From assembly GCA_964410125.1 (NCBI GenBank), contig CAYPGQ010000002.1, positions 55,846-119,845 on the forward strand: a stretch of DNA of 64,000 nt, given 5' to 3'. Under the pieces are notes generated by a model that saw only the letters and a list, made by a program, of their open reading frames with translations, made no database searches and was not told the origin of the DNA. This DNA is from G020348385 sp964410125. Its GTDB lineage: Bacteria; Acidobacteriota; Aminicenantia; Aminicenantales; Aminicenantaceae. Every line of letters starts with the position of its first letter. Within the stretch, counting starts at the first letter, position 1. Of the stretch, positions 42,866-52,354 are shown in pieces. A program made the position numbers and the translations under genes.

Positions 42866-43645
42866 ATGTATAAAACACTTATTTACGAAAAAAAAGGAAA
42901 TATCGGTGTGCTCACCATCAATCGTCCAGAAAAGCTGAATGCTCTTTCCAACGAATTGACAGAGGAACTGAAGCGGTTCCTGGATGGTGTGGAGAATGAT
43001 GAAAAGCTTCGTGTGCTCGTTATGACAGGAGCAGGGGAGAAGGCTTTTATGGCAGGGGCGGACATCAAGGAGTTGGTGGACCGGGATGCCTTGGTGGGCA
43101 GGAGAGTTTCTCGAACAAGACAGACCATTTTCTCCCGTATAGAAAACTTACCCATTCCTGTGATAGCGGCTGTGAACGGGTATGCTTTGGGAGGAGGATT
43201 AGAACTTGCCCTGGCCTGTTCTATCCGCATCTGTTCGGAACAGGCGCAGTTCGGTGCTCCAGAGGTCAAACTTGGTATTATTCCGGGTGATGGGGGAACG
43301 CAGCGGCTTCCACGGCTTGTCGGGCTCGGAAGAGCGATGGAGATGATCCTCACCGGCGATTTCATCGATGCCCAGGAAGCTTACCGGATCGGATTGGTCA
43401 ATCAGGTCGTTCCCCACGATGAATTGATGGTAAAGGCCATGGAATTGGCGCAAAAGATTGCCAAAAGGCCCCCTCTGGCTGTTCGATATGCCAAAGAGGC
43501 GGTCAATCGAAGCCAGGAAGGGGAGACAGCCTCAGGTTACGCCCTTGAGTCCTACCTCCATGCTTTGACCTGCACAACAGATGATAAAAAGGAAGGCGTG
43601 CAGGCCTTTCTGGAAAAACGTAAAGGCACGTTTAAGGGGAAATAG
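42866..43645 (+). CDS. Enoyl-CoA hydratase (crotonase)
   Basis: 259 residues from the ATG at 42866, which has GGGAGAAAGG upstream; an in-frame TTG at 42842 is less likely. Crotonase marks: VLTINRPEKLNALS, AGAGEKAFMAGADIKEL, the oxyanion glycines in NGYALGGGLELALAC and both catalytic glutamates in FGAPEVKLGIIPGDGGTQRLPR. It should hydrate crotonyl-CoA to 3-hydroxybutyryl-CoA for the preceding dehydrogenase and thiolase. Confidence 0.92.
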   Translation: MYKTLIYEKKGNIGVLTINRPEKLNALSNELTEELKRFLDGVENDEKLRVLVMTGAGEKAFMAGADIKELVDRDALVGRRVSRTRQTIFSRIENLPIPVIAAVNGYALGGGLELALACSIRICSEQAQFGAPEVKLGIIPGDGGTQRLPRLVGLGRAMEMILTGDFIDAQEAYRIGLVNQVVPHDELMVKAMELAQKIAKRPPLAVRYAKEAVNRSQEGETASGYALESYLHALTCTTDDKKEGVQAFLEKRKGTFKGK

Positions 43646-43669
43646 TCGTAATACGGAACAATCGGGATT

Positions 43670-44068
43670 TTATTCTTTTTCAACCGAAAAAGTGCCGACT
43701 CCTCCACCCTGAGAAAATTCTCCAGAGATTTTCTTGCCCGTCTCATCCAGTTCGCCGTTGAATGTCGGATCTCCCTGAACTTGAGCGTGGACGATCTTGA
43801 AGGATATTTTCTTCCCCTCGATATTAATGTCTCCAAGTGGAATATCCGTGGCGCCTTGGACTGGAACATCGATGTTTCCCTGGATATTTTTTTCCTCATC
43901 CAGAGATAATTCAATCGTTATATCCAGTTCCTGTCCCATCACGCTGAGCGTGCCATTCCATGTTCCCAAGAAAGGTTTTGTGTCTTGAGCCATCAAGGAT
44001 GAATGAACGAGGAGCAAGGCAAATAAAACAGGAACGAATACCAGGTTTTTGATCAACGATCTTTTCAT
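43670..44068 (-). CDS. Small secreted lipocalin-like protein of unknown function
   Basis: 132 residues with a Sec signal (cleavage near SSLMAQ, residue 28). The mature part begins FLGTWNGTLSV, with repeated beta-strand pairs and GKKISFKI, GKKISGEF sequences. This resembles beta-barrel domains sometimes found ahead of serine hydrolases in other secreted proteins. It stands alone on the minus strand between the crotonase and the prepilin genes. The function is not recognisable. Confidence 0.6.
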   Translation of the reverse strand: MKRSLIKNLVFVPVLFALLLVHSSLMAQDTKPFLGTWNGTLSVMGQELDITIELSLDEEKNIQGNIDVPVQGATDIPLGDINIEGKKISFKIVHAQVQGDPTFNGELDETGKKISGEFSQGGGVGTFSVEKE

Positions 44069-44089
44069 ACTTTTCCTCCTGAAAAATAA

Positions 44090-44104
44090 CCTGAATTATC
44101 CAGG
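44090..44104. repeat. Minimal repeat-family palindrome
   Basis: CCTGAATTATCCAGG is what remains if the family's two ends are fused with almost no interior. It lies in the gap upstream of the small secreted protein. Confidence 0.45.
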
Positions 44105-44211
44105 TCAATTAGATAAAGTCTAATATAATTACGTAAACGACAAAAAAAAGTTTTGATGATCTTCGGAACAAATTTGGAAATGCTTTGGCAGTGAGGAGAG
44201 AAAAAAAGGAT

Positions 44212-44754
44212 TTAATTGCCTGAGGGCATGGCGACTTTCGGTGCTCGAATCCAGCCGCCGTTCCAGTTGACCATATCATATCTAAACTTAGGCCAACTAT
44301 CTACTGTATAAAAAGCATCCTCAGAGCTTGCAGGGTCGTAGCCCCATCCATCTGAATTCCCATCTCGGCCATAAGATTGGATCACAAAATCATCAGGTCC
44401 CACATCTTCAATTTGAATATTGCGTACAGTTGCTTGGCTCCCGAGGTATACCTTGAAAGGCTCCCCCCAATGATCCTCTACAGGACAAGCCCTGATGTAG
44501 AACGGTGTGAGGGCTTGAACAAAATCGCTGCTTGAACTAATGTCCCCGGATTGGCTGAAAGTCCATTCGCCGTGTTCCCCCACATAATCCGCAGCTGCCG
44601 TGGCAATGGACATGATTTCTTTCATCGTGCTTTTTTGCTTGGCTTTCTGGATGGCAGTGATCACATTGGGAATCAGTAAAACAGCGAGGATTCCAATAAT
44701 AGCTACGACGATCAAAAGCTCTATAAGGGTGAATCCTTTATTTTTTCTCGGCAT
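44212..44754 (-). CDS. Type IV pilin-like prepilin (GspG/pseudopilin type)
   Basis: 180 residues from the ATG at 44754. The prepilin leader MPRKNKG is followed by FTLIELLIVVAIIGILAVL; cleavage after Gly7 leaves mature Phe1 and Glu5. The globular part has MKEIMSIATAAADYV and a Gly/Asp-rich C-terminal region (SYGRDGNSDGWGYDP) like the calcium-binding loop of GspG. No secretion or assembly genes are near, so it is an orphan pseudopilin that would use a machine encoded elsewhere. Confidence 0.85.
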   Translation of the reverse strand: MPRKNKGFTLIELLIVVAIIGILAVLLIPNVITAIQKAKQKSTMKEIMSIATAAADYVGEHGEWTFSQSGDISSSSDFVQALTPFYIRACPVEDHWGEPFKVYLGSQATVRNIQIEDVGPDDFVIQSYGRDGNSDGWGYDPASSEDAFYTVDSWPKFRYDMVNWNGGWIRAPKVAMPSGN

Positions 44755-44977
44755 AACTATATACACTTCTAAATCTTTTTCACAGTTCTTCCGTGATTAA
44801 ACTTGCAAGTATTGTGCCAGGCGTGGTGATATATAACTATTTGAAAAGAAAGAGAATAGATCCATGATAGAAATTTATTTCAGGAGTGATGACAATTTAT
44901 TGTATTGATGCGACAATATTTGTCATTTTATACGGCCAAATTTTCTTTACGATCCTGTGTTTTTTGCCCGAGCTTAT

Positions 44978-46006
44978 TCAGAACGTGATGATGGACCGGA
45001 GAGATTCACCCTTCCTCATCAGTTCGAACGCATCATTTATTTCTTCGAGCTTGAATTTGTGGGTGACTACAGGCTTGAGCTGGATCTTTCCTATTCTGAC
45101 CATTTCGATGATCTTGGGATAGTCCACCGGACGGCAGCCCAGAGATCCCTTGATTTCGATCTCCCGAAACATCAGTCTGGCGGCGTTTATCGGGACATCG
45201 TGGTGTGTGTATCCCACTTGGCAGTGGCATCCACCGGGTTTCACAGCGTTGGTAGCCAGAACGATCGTTTTGGGATTGCCTATGGCTTCGATTGAAATAT
45301 CAGCGCCTCCTCCTGTTAAAATTCTTATCTGTTTGAGAAGGGCCTTGTCCTCCATATCTTTGGCATTGATCGTGTGCTGTGCGCCAAGCTTCTTGGCCAC
45401 CTCCAATTTGTTATCGACGATATCCACCGCGATGACTAAACCTCCTGCAGCGGCAGCTGTCTGCACGACATTGATGCCTACGCCTCCACAGCCGAATACA
45501 ACAACCGAGTCACCTGGTTGGACTCGTGCCCTGTTTTTCACTGCGTGAAAGGGAGTGGAGATGGCATCCGCGATAATGCTCGATTCTTCGATGGGAAGGT
45601 CTTCAGGAAGGTGTTGACAATCTTTGGCAGGAACCTTGGTGTATTCTGCGTAGGCACCGTCCATGTGGTTTCCCAACATCAACATGTTCAGGCAAATGTT
45701 TTCCTTTCCAAGACGGCAGTTATCACAATACCCACAGGAAAAGACTGGAGGGATGAGGACCCTGTCACCGACCTGGAAATTTTGGACATCAGCACCCTTT
45801 TCAGTCACTATTCCTGAAGGCTCATGCCCGAGGATCATTGGAGGTTTTTTGAAGGTGGGGACGCCATGATCTATGTAATGCAGGTCAGTGTTGCAGACGC
45901 CGCAGGCGGCAATCTTAACAAGAATTTCACTGGCATTGATTTTTGGTGTTTCCACCTCCTCGATTTTTAAAGGCTGGTTAGGTCCGTGAAACACGGCGGC
46001 TTTCAT
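44978..46006 (-). CDS. had: Zinc alcohol dehydrogenase, likely 6-hydroxycyclohex-1-ene-1-carbonyl-CoA dehydrogenase
   Basis: 342 residues of the medium-chain dehydrogenase family. Catalytic zinc ligands are in CGVCNTDLHYIDHG and GHEPSGIV; the structural zinc cysteines are in SCGYCDNCRLGKENIC. The nucleotide fold is VVVFGCGGVGINVVQ. On its own it could be a general alcohol dehydrogenase. The specific call rests on its place 11 bases downstream of a dienoyl-CoA hydratase-like gene, with the ring hydrolase (oah) at 54 kb. Had oxidises the hydroxyl made by Dch, giving the 6-oxo substrate of Oah. Confidence 0.75.
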   Translation of the reverse strand: MKAAVFHGPNQPLKIEEVETPKINASEILVKIAACGVCNTDLHYIDHGVPTFKKPPMILGHEPSGIVTEKGADVQNFQVGDRVLIPPVFSCGYCDNCRLGKENICLNMLMLGNHMDGAYAEYTKVPAKDCQHLPEDLPIEESSIIADAISTPFHAVKNRARVQPGDSVVVFGCGGVGINVVQTAAAAGGLVIAVDIVDNKLEVAKKLGAQHTINAKDMEDKALLKQIRILTGGGADISIEAIGNPKTIVLATNAVKPGGCHCQVGYTHHDVPINAARLMFREIEIKGSLGCRPVDYPKIIEMVRIGKIQLKPVVTHKFKLEEINDAFELMRKGESLRSIITF

Positions 46007-46017
46007 TATTTCCTCCT

Positions 46018-46788
46018 TTATTGATTTTTCCAGTTGGGCTTTCTCTTTTCCATAAAAGATTTAAGTCCTTCATGAGCATCTTCAGAGGCCATCAAATCTT
46101 CGAGATACATTTTTTCGATTTTTTCCAATCCTTTGGGAAAAGATGTTTCCAATCCCAATTGGATTCCTCTTTTTGAAAACTTTAACCCGATCAAGCTCAA
46201 CTCGGCTAAGGGTTGGATGAAATTTATCAATTCCTCATCAAAGGTATCCAATGGAACAGTCTTATTGACCAGCCCGATCCGCTCGGCCTCCGCCGCATCT
46301 ATGATCTTACCGGTGAAAAGCAGCTCTGAAGCTTTTTTCAGTCCGATGAGTCGCGGCATGATCAATAGGGCAATCGGGGGGATTACCGCAAGTTTTATTT
46401 CCGGCTGACCGATTTTGAGGTTTTCCGCGGCAAAAATCATGTCACAGAAAATGGCCACCTCGCATCCGCCTCCCAGTGTGAATCCTTTGACAGCCGCCAC
46501 GGTAACCTGATTCAGCTTTGATAAATTGCGGAACACATCGTGGAAAACCCGGAGCATTTCTTCCACCTTTTCCTCTGTGTGTTCGGTGACATCCACGCCC
46601 GCCGAAAAGGCTTTTTCGCCCGAACTTGTGAGGATTAAAACCTTGATTTCTTTGTTGTCGATTAGTGATGTTATGGCATCGTTCATCTCTTCCATCGTGG
46701 CGATATTGAGGATGTTCATTGGCGGTCGATTGATTGTCAAAAAAGCTCTGTCTTTCTTTACATCGAAGATGATGTTTTCATAACTCAT
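46018..46788 (-). CDS. dch: Crotonase family, likely cyclohexa-1,5-diene-1-carbonyl-CoA hydratase
   Basis: 256 residues with the crotonase fold: RPPMNILNIATMEEMNDAI, SSGEKAFSAGVDVTEH, KGFTLGGGCEVAIFCDMIFA and QPEIKLAVIPPIALLIMPRL. The RPPMNILNI opening and the IPPIA sequence resemble dienoyl-CoA hydratases of anaerobic benzoate degraders rather than ordinary ECH (which has NALS and GDGGTQR here). It forms a two-gene unit with the dehydrogenase. Dch adds water to the dearomatised dienoyl-CoA. Confidence 0.78.
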   Translation of the reverse strand: MSYENIIFDVKKDRAFLTINRPPMNILNIATMEEMNDAITSLIDNKEIKVLILTSSGEKAFSAGVDVTEHTEEKVEEMLRVFHDVFRNLSKLNQVTVAAVKGFTLGGGCEVAIFCDMIFAAENLKIGQPEIKLAVIPPIALLIMPRLIGLKKASELLFTGKIIDAAEAERIGLVNKTVPLDTFDEELINFIQPLAELSLIGLKFSKRGIQLGLETSFPKGLEKIEKMYLEDLMASEDAHEGLKSFMEKRKPNWKNQ

Positions 46789-46951
46789 GATGCCCCTCTT
46801 TTTTTGTTTGAAATCCCATGGGGAATATACATATCATCTGCTTCTTTGCCTGTCAAGCAAGATCGTCAAGCATGATTTAGTTCTCATTATTGCAAGAGTA
46901 CATAATGGGCTGCAATACAAAAAGTATTTATGTGAATTATTTTCTTTTGGG

Positions 46952-46986
46952 TTGACGAATTTATAAAAATTATGCAAATTATGCAA
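46952..46986 (+). promoter_or_regulatory. Possible control region with tandem 9-base repeats
   Basis: TTGACG at 46952-46957 is followed by two head-to-tail copies of ATTATGCAA (46969-46977 and 46978-46986), just before the ATG at 46997. No well-spaced -10 is clear. The direct repeats may be an operator in the divergent dch / malate-lactate dehydrogenase region, which otherwise holds no gene. Confidence 0.3.
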
Positions 46987-46996
46987 GGCTGATTCC

Positions 46997-48064
46997 ATGC
47001 ATAAACCCGAAGTCATTGAATCCTATGTAAGAGAGCTGCTCACCAGGCAAGGTGTTCCCCAATCAAAAGCCAAGGTGACTGCCGAAGTCCTTGTGGAAGC
47101 GGACATGAGGGGGATTTTTTCCCACGGGATTAACAGCCTGGATTTGATTGTGATCAACTCGATAAAACAAGGAGGGACGAACCCAAACGCCAAAGCTGAG
47201 GATAAAACGCGAAATCCAAACTTTCCGATACGGCATGTCGATGCCCATGGGGACCTTGGTCATCCTATGGCTATGGATGCTGTTGAAATAGTCAAAGAAA
47301 TAGCCCGGAAACATGGGTATGGTAAAGTCTATGTGGCCAACGCCAATCACTTTGGCATCGGTGCCATCTACACGGAAAAGATATGTGCGGAGAAGGACCT
47401 TTCCGGAAGAGTTACCTGCACGACCCCTTCTTTGGTAAAGCCATACGGTGGAGAAAAGAAAAGACTGGGAACAAATGTGATTGCCTGGTCTATTCCCTAT
47501 GACCGAGGTTTTGTCACCATCGACATGGCCACCACCATTCATGCTGTGAGCGGTGTTCTTCGAGCATTGATAGAAGGGACGCCTCTCCCGTTTCCCGTTT
47601 ATGGTCCCAGCGGAGCGAAGACAACCGATTCTCGGGTTTTCGATGGGGTTGTGGATTTTCTAAAAAGAGGATCTATGATCCCATTGGGAGGAATGGGGGA
47701 AGAAGGGGCCGATGCGGGATACAAGGGGACAGGGATGGCCATGCTGATCGAGTTGGACAATGTCATCGGTACAGGTGTCTCTACATATATCGAACCGCTT
47801 ATGGATGATGAAAAGCGACGGATCAGACAGACATTCGAAGCATGGCGTATCGATACCCTGTTTAAGCAGGATGATGCATTGGCGCATATTTCAAAAACCA
47901 TATCCGACATAAAATCCCAACAGGGAGAGGATATGCTCCTTCCTGGGGAAAAAGAGCCCATCCAAAGGGAAAACTCCATAAAGCATGGAATTCCCTATAC
48001 AGCCATCCAAATCGCTCGGCTAGAGAAATTGGGTCAAAGTGTTGATTTGGGTCAAGTTTCTTGA
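46997..48064 (+). CDS. Malate/L-lactate dehydrogenase family oxidoreductase (Ldh_2)
   Basis: 355 residues of the NAD(P)-dependent Ldh_2 family (malate, lactate, ureidoglycolate or sulfolactate dehydrogenases): AEVLVEADMRGIFSHGINSL, the catalytic-His region HGDLGHPMAM, ANANHFGIGAIYTEK and TIDMATTIHAVSGVL. The family uses 2-hydroxyacids. It is divergent from dch-had and upstream of the reductase genes. A direct role in the aromatic route is not evident. Confidence 0.85.
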   Translation: MHKPEVIESYVRELLTRQGVPQSKAKVTAEVLVEADMRGIFSHGINSLDLIVINSIKQGGTNPNAKAEDKTRNPNFPIRHVDAHGDLGHPMAMDAVEIVKEIARKHGYGKVYVANANHFGIGAIYTEKICAEKDLSGRVTCTTPSLVKPYGGEKKRLGTNVIAWSIPYDRGFVTIDMATTIHAVSGVLRALIEGTPLPFPVYGPSGAKTTDSRVFDGVVDFLKRGSMIPLGGMGEEGADAGYKGTGMAMLIELDNVIGTGVSTYIEPLMDDEKRRIRQTFEAWRIDTLFKQDDALAHISKTISDIKSQQGEDMLLPGEKEPIQRENSIKHGIPYTAIQIARLEKLGQSVDLGQVS

Positions 48065-48211
48065 CTTGGGTTGGCAATGCTGATATTTTGACAATCTGTA
48101 TTCAAATTCGGCGTTTTATAGAGATGGAGCTACGTTTAAAAGCAAAAAAAAGTTGGAACATTGTTAATCCAGAGTTCGATCTTAGTTGTTACACTATCAA
48201 GAAAATATTGC

Positions 48212-48239
48212 GAAAAAATAGAACCGTCACCTTTTTTTA
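48212..48239. repeat. AGAACCGTC motif shared with the right edge of the window
   Basis: GAAAAAATAGAACCGTCACC followed by a T-run ending at 48239 closely matches 63711-63739 (AAAAAATAGAACCGTCCCCG and a T-run). Here it runs straight into the TAGGAGG ribosome-binding site of the reductase gene. It is an AT-framed short repeat; its role is unknown. Confidence 0.4.
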
Positions 48240-48249
48240 GGAGGAAGAG

Positions 48250-49494
48250 ATGAGCGAAGAGAACAAACCGGCCATTAAAAAAATCCAAGCTACGGGCCAT
48301 ATGAGAAAAATCATGTCCGATTATTTTTACGAGTTAGATCGGGCGGTAAAAGAAGGGTCACCCAAGGTTGCCTGGTGCACCAGTGTTGGACCAGCCGAAT
48401 TGTTGTTGAGCCTGGGATTTTTGGTGTACTACCCTGAAAACCATGGCGCAATGCTTGGAGCTACACGAGTTGCTTCCAATTATATTCCTCTGGCTAATGC
48501 TACCGGTTATTCTCCGGACATCTGTTCCTATCTGACCAGTGATGTTGGGGCATTCATGAAAAAAGAGACACCGCTCTCGCGGGCTTACGAAGGAATCGAG
48601 GGAGTTCCCTTACCAGATGTTTTGGTCTTTAACACCAACCAGTGCCGGGATGTCCAGGATTGGTTTTCCTGGTATGCTAGGGAATTGAATGTGCCTGCCC
48701 TCGGTATTTCAACATACAGGAACATAGGTAAAATATCAGATGATCATCTTATGAGCATTTCTAAACAGATCAAAGACTTGATCCCGGAATTGGAAAAAAT
48801 TACAGGGAACAAGTTCGACATGGATAAATTACGGCATGTCCTCGGCCTGTCGTATGATTGCACGCAATTGTGGAAGAAAGTCCTAGAGACAAACAAAAAC
48901 ATCCCTGCTCCGATCAGTTTCTTCGATGAGACTATCCATATGGCCCCGGCCGTTGTGCTCAGGGGAACAGAAACTGCTGTGGAGTATTATAAAGTGCTCC
49001 TTCAGGAATTGGAGGAACGGGTGGCTCAAAAGGAAGGAGCCGTCCAGGATGAAGAATTCCGACTCTACTGGGAGGGAATGCCCATTTGGGGAAAACTAAG
49101 GGATTTGGCCGAGTTTTTCATCAGCTTGAAAACCGCCGTTATCGCATCCACCTATTGCAACAGCTGGATATTCGATTCGTTCGATCCCGATGATCCTTTT
49201 ATGAGTATGGCGCGGGCCTACACAGAGATTTTTATTGTCAGGGATGAGAATTTCAAAGAACGCTATATAGAAGAAATGGTCAATATGTACGGGCTGAATG
49301 GCCTTTTGTTCCATGATGCCAAAACCTGTCCGGCCAATTCCAATAACCGCTATGGAATGCCCGAGAGACTGGAGAAAAAACTTGGCATCCCCGCACTAAC
49401 CATTAACGGAGATTTGAACGACCTGCGCTGTTATTCGGAAGAACAGGCAAAAACCAACATCGAGGCGTTTGTGGAGCAACTCGAGGGCAAATAG
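48250..49494 (+). CDS. Benzoyl-CoA reductase / 2-hydroxyacyl-CoA dehydratase family subunit (BcrB/HgdB-like)
   Basis: 414 residues matching the D-component family. Conserved cysteines are Cys43 (VAWCTSVGPAELLLSLG), Cys92 (SPDICSYLTSDVGAF), Cys132 (FNTNQCRDVQDW) and one near residue 357 (FHDAKTCPANSNNR), suited to bind a [4Fe-4S] cluster. The SPDICSYL...DVG text resembles BcrB/BzdO of ATP-dependent class I benzoyl-CoA reductases. Those enzymes normally need a second homologous subunit (BcrC/BzdN), absent here. The activator follows 3 bases downstream. A 2-hydroxyacyl-CoA dehydratase is the alternative; the surrounding dch, had and oah genes favour ring reduction. Confidence 0.82.
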   Translation: MSEENKPAIKKIQATGHMRKIMSDYFYELDRAVKEGSPKVAWCTSVGPAELLLSLGFLVYYPENHGAMLGATRVASNYIPLANATGYSPDICSYLTSDVGAFMKKETPLSRAYEGIEGVPLPDVLVFNTNQCRDVQDWFSWYARELNVPALGISTYRNIGKISDDHLMSISKQIKDLIPELEKITGNKFDMDKLRHVLGLSYDCTQLWKKVLETNKNIPAPISFFDETIHMAPAVVLRGTETAVEYYKVLLQELEERVAQKEGAVQDEEFRLYWEGMPIWGKLRDLAEFFISLKTAVIASTYCNSWIFDSFDPDDPFMSMARAYTEIFIVRDENFKERYIEEMVNMYGLNGLLFHDAKTCPANSNNRYGMPERLEKKLGIPALTINGDLNDLRCYSEEQAKTNIEAFVEQLEGK

Positions 49495-49497
49495 GCC

Positions 49498-50283
49498 ATG
49501 TATTATTTTATCGGGATCGATGTCGGAGCCTCCACAACCAAAGCCATTGTTCTTGATAATAAATCTGAGATTATCGGCCATTCGGTCATCCATTCCGGCG
49601 CTGATTTTGAAGCAGCTGCCGATAAAGTTTGCAAAAATGCGTTTAAAGATGTAGAAAGAGAAAACCAGAACAAGGAAAGGGTGATCAGCACAGGATACGG
49701 CAGGCGGAATGTTCCGTTCGCCGATTCGACAAAAACAGAAATAAGCTGCCATGCCAAAGGAAGTTATCACTATTATCGGAGAGCGCACACGCTGATCGAC
49801 ATCGGAGGCCAGGATTCCAAGGTCATAAAGATCGACAATTCCGGAAAACGAACCGGTTTCAAGATGAACCGCAAATGTGCGGCTGGAACAGGGGCGTTCC
49901 TCGAGGAAATCGCCAATCGCCTCAAGATCAAGATAGAAAAACTCAATGGGCTTGCGGAAAAGGCCACAAAGAATGTCACGATCGGAAGCTACTGCACGGT
50001 GTTTACAGCAACGGAGATATTGACCAAGATCCGCCAAAATGTCTGTGTAGAGGATATCATCAAGGGCATTTTTGATTCTATGATAAAAAGAGCACTGGAG
50101 ATGGACCCTCTGGAGGGAAACATCGTGATGAGCGGGGGAGTGGTGGCTCATAATCCCTATTTTGTCAAGATGTTTGGGCAAAAACTCGGAAAAGAAATTT
50201 TTGTGCCCCCTTTCCCTCAATTGACAGGCGCTCTTGGTGCGGCTTTATTTGCCCTTGAAACAAAAGGAGGAAAACATGCTTGA
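49498..50283 (+). CDS. ATP-dependent activator of the reductase (BcrA/BadF/HgdC family)
   Basis: 261 residues of the ASKHA ATPase fold: YFIGIDVGASTTKAIVLD, TGYGRRNVPFA and TLIDIGGQDSKVIKI. Two cysteines that hold the bridging [4Fe-4S] cluster of the homodimer are seen at Cys127 (NRKCAAGTGAFLEE) and Cys166 (IGSYCTVFTATEIL), the same positions as in the Acidaminococcus activator HgdC. It injects an electron into the partner at the cost of ATP. One activator gene implies a homodimer, unlike the BcrA/BcrD heterodimer of Thauera. Confidence 0.9.
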   Translation: MYYFIGIDVGASTTKAIVLDNKSEIIGHSVIHSGADFEAAADKVCKNAFKDVERENQNKERVISTGYGRRNVPFADSTKTEISCHAKGSYHYYRRAHTLIDIGGQDSKVIKIDNSGKRTGFKMNRKCAAGTGAFLEEIANRLKIKIEKLNGLAEKATKNVTIGSYCTVFTATEILTKIRQNVCVEDIIKGIFDSMIKRALEMDPLEGNIVMSGGVVAHNPYFVKMFGQKLGKEIFVPPFPQLTGALGAALFALETKGGKHA

Positions 50284-52354
50284 TGCCTTATTTAAACCCA
50301 AATCTGTGGCAATTGTCGGGGCTTCGAATAATCCTTTAAGCATCGGTCACATCGTGATGCAAAATCTGCTGGACCATAACTTTAGAGGGCCGATCTATCC
50401 GGTAAATCCCAAGTCAAAATCCATCAAGAGTTTTCGGGCATATCCTTCTGTTTCCGAAGTGCCGGATGATGTCGATCTGGTGAATATCTCAATCAAAAAC
50501 ACTCTTGTTCCGTACGTGCTCGAAGATTGCGGCAAAAAAGGTGTGAAGTTTGCCATCGTGCATACAGCAGGATTCAAAGAAGTAGGGGAGGAGGGTCTTC
50601 AGCTCGAGCACCAGATTGTGGAAATCGCTCACAAATACGGCATGAGGATTTACGGTCCAAACTCTCAGGGCATCCAGAATTCAGATCCTGAGATTTCTGT
50701 TTATGCCAACTTCACGTTTGTGCCGATGTTTCCTGGCAATATCTCTATCGTTGCTCAGAGTGGAGGAGTGGGTGAGACGTTGAAGCTGCACCTGTACCGC
50801 ATCGGCAAGGGCATAAGGATGTATTCCAGTTTTGGGAACGAGGCCGATGTGAGCATGAATGAAATCATCGATTACTACGGCCAGGATGAAAAGACTAAGG
50901 CGATCATGGTTCACATCGAAACCTTCAAAGATCCCGCAGGATTTCTTGAGGTGGCAAGCCGAGTCACCAAGATAAAACCCATTCTGGCCCTGAAGACCGG
51001 AAAAACATCAGAGGGAACCAAAGCCGTGGCATCCCATACGGGATCTTTGATCGAGCAGGAAACTATAGCAGATGTGATCTTTGAAAAAGCGGGTGTCCTC
51101 CGATTCCATTCCCAACAGGACATGATCGATGCGGCCATCGCTTTTTCTTCCCAGCCGGTTCCAAAAGGTAAAAGAGTTTGTATCGTGACAAACACTGGAG
51201 GTCCTGGAATCATAGCTGTCGATGAATGCATGGCAGCCGGACTTGAATTGGCCCTGTTGAGTCCCAAGACTAAAAATACTCTCAAGAAGCTTGTTTTTCA
51301 GGAAGCGATCGTTTCCAATCCTGTGGATGTGGTGGCCACTGCTGGACCGGAACAGTACGGCGGAACGGTCGCGGCTCTTCTTAAAGACCCGAATATCGAT
51401 TCCCTTCTTTTGGTTTTTGTCACAGCCCCGTTTGTCGATTGTGAAGGAATTGCCCGAAAACTCGGGGAGATCGGGAAGACTTCGAAAAAACCCATCGTAT
51501 GTCAGGTGATCACTATCGAAAAATGGCAGGAAGTTATCCGGTTGATCAGAGAGAGCGGAATACCTGTCTATGATTACGCCGAAACTGCGGCAAGGGTTCT
51601 CTCCTCCATGACAAATTATGGAAAAATCCAGATGAGGAAGGCGCCTTCTTACAAAAGATACAAACCCAAAAAGGCCCAGGTTGCCCAAATATTCAAACGC
51701 TCAAAAGGGAAAGGGGGATTTCTTCCCCAAAAAGATGTGTTTGCCATTCTCGAGTCCTACGGTATTCCTGCGGTGAAAACCGCCATTTTCAAAAAGAAAG
51801 AAGATTTGCTCAAAGCCGCGAAAAAAATCGGTTATCCTTTGGTATTAAAGGTGGATGCAAAAGATATCATCCACAAAACAGAAGCCGGGGGTGTGATGCT
51901 CAACCTCAAAGATGAAAAAGAGCTCAAGACGGCCTTCGGGAAAATATCCCGAAAGTTCACCAAGAAAAAACCTGCCTTCATCCTCCAGGAGTACCTGGAG
52001 GGAGGAAAAGAAGTGATCATGGGCATCAAAAGGAACGAGGGCCTCCAACCTACTCTTATGTTCGGACTGGGAGGGATATTTGTCGAAATCCTCAAAGACG
52101 TTCAATTCCGGTTGGCTCCGCTTTCCCAAGAGGATGCCAGCGAAATGATCCGATCCATCAAAGGGTATCCCGTTTTATCCGGCACACGAGGGGAAAAGCC
52201 AGTGAATGTCGATAGTCTTGGGGATATCCTTCAGCGTCTATCCAATCTTGCTTCTGATTTTCCCGCAATCGATGAGCTGGATCTCAATCCCGTGCTTGTG
52301 TTCGAAAAAGAGAAAGGGGCTGTGGTTGTGGATGTGCGAATAAAAACCGTGTGA
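50276..52354 (+). CDS. Acyl-CoA synthetase (ADP-forming), fused alpha-beta
   Basis: 692 residues from the ATG at 50276, which has AAAGGAGG just upstream and overlaps the activator by 8 bases. The N-terminal CoA-binding domain (SVAIVGASNNPLSIGHIVMQ), succinyl-CoA-ligase-like domains with the phospho-His region AVASHTGSLIEQE, and the C-terminal ATP-grasp (YPLVLKVDAKDIIHKTEAGG, DLNPVLVFEKEKG) make the classic ACD fusion. It interconverts acyl-CoA plus ADP and acid plus ATP. In this operon it may activate the aromatic acid cheaply or recover ATP from acyl-CoA products. Confidence 0.9.
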   Translation: MLDALFKPKSVAIVGASNNPLSIGHIVMQNLLDHNFRGPIYPVNPKSKSIKSFRAYPSVSEVPDDVDLVNISIKNTLVPYVLEDCGKKGVKFAIVHTAGFKEVGEEGLQLEHQIVEIAHKYGMRIYGPNSQGIQNSDPEISVYANFTFVPMFPGNISIVAQSGGVGETLKLHLYRIGKGIRMYSSFGNEADVSMNEIIDYYGQDEKTKAIMVHIETFKDPAGFLEVASRVTKIKPILALKTGKTSEGTKAVASHTGSLIEQETIADVIFEKAGVLRFHSQQDMIDAAIAFSSQPVPKGKRVCIVTNTGGPGIIAVDECMAAGLELALLSPKTKNTLKKLVFQEAIVSNPVDVVATAGPEQYGGTVAALLKDPNIDSLLLVFVTAPFVDCEGIARKLGEIGKTSKKPIVCQVITIEKWQEVIRLIRESGIPVYDYAETAARVLSSMTNYGKIQMRKAPSYKRYKPKKAQVAQIFKRSKGKGGFLPQKDVFAILESYGIPAVKTAIFKKKEDLLKAAKKIGYPLVLKVDAKDIIHKTEAGGVMLNLKDEKELKTAFGKISRKFTKKKPAFILQEYLEGGKEVIMGIKRNEGLQPTLMFGLGGIFVEILKDVQFRLAPLSQEDASEMIRSIKGYPVLSGTRGEKPVNVDSLGDILQRLSNLASDFPAIDELDLNPVLVFEKEKGAVVVDVRIKTV

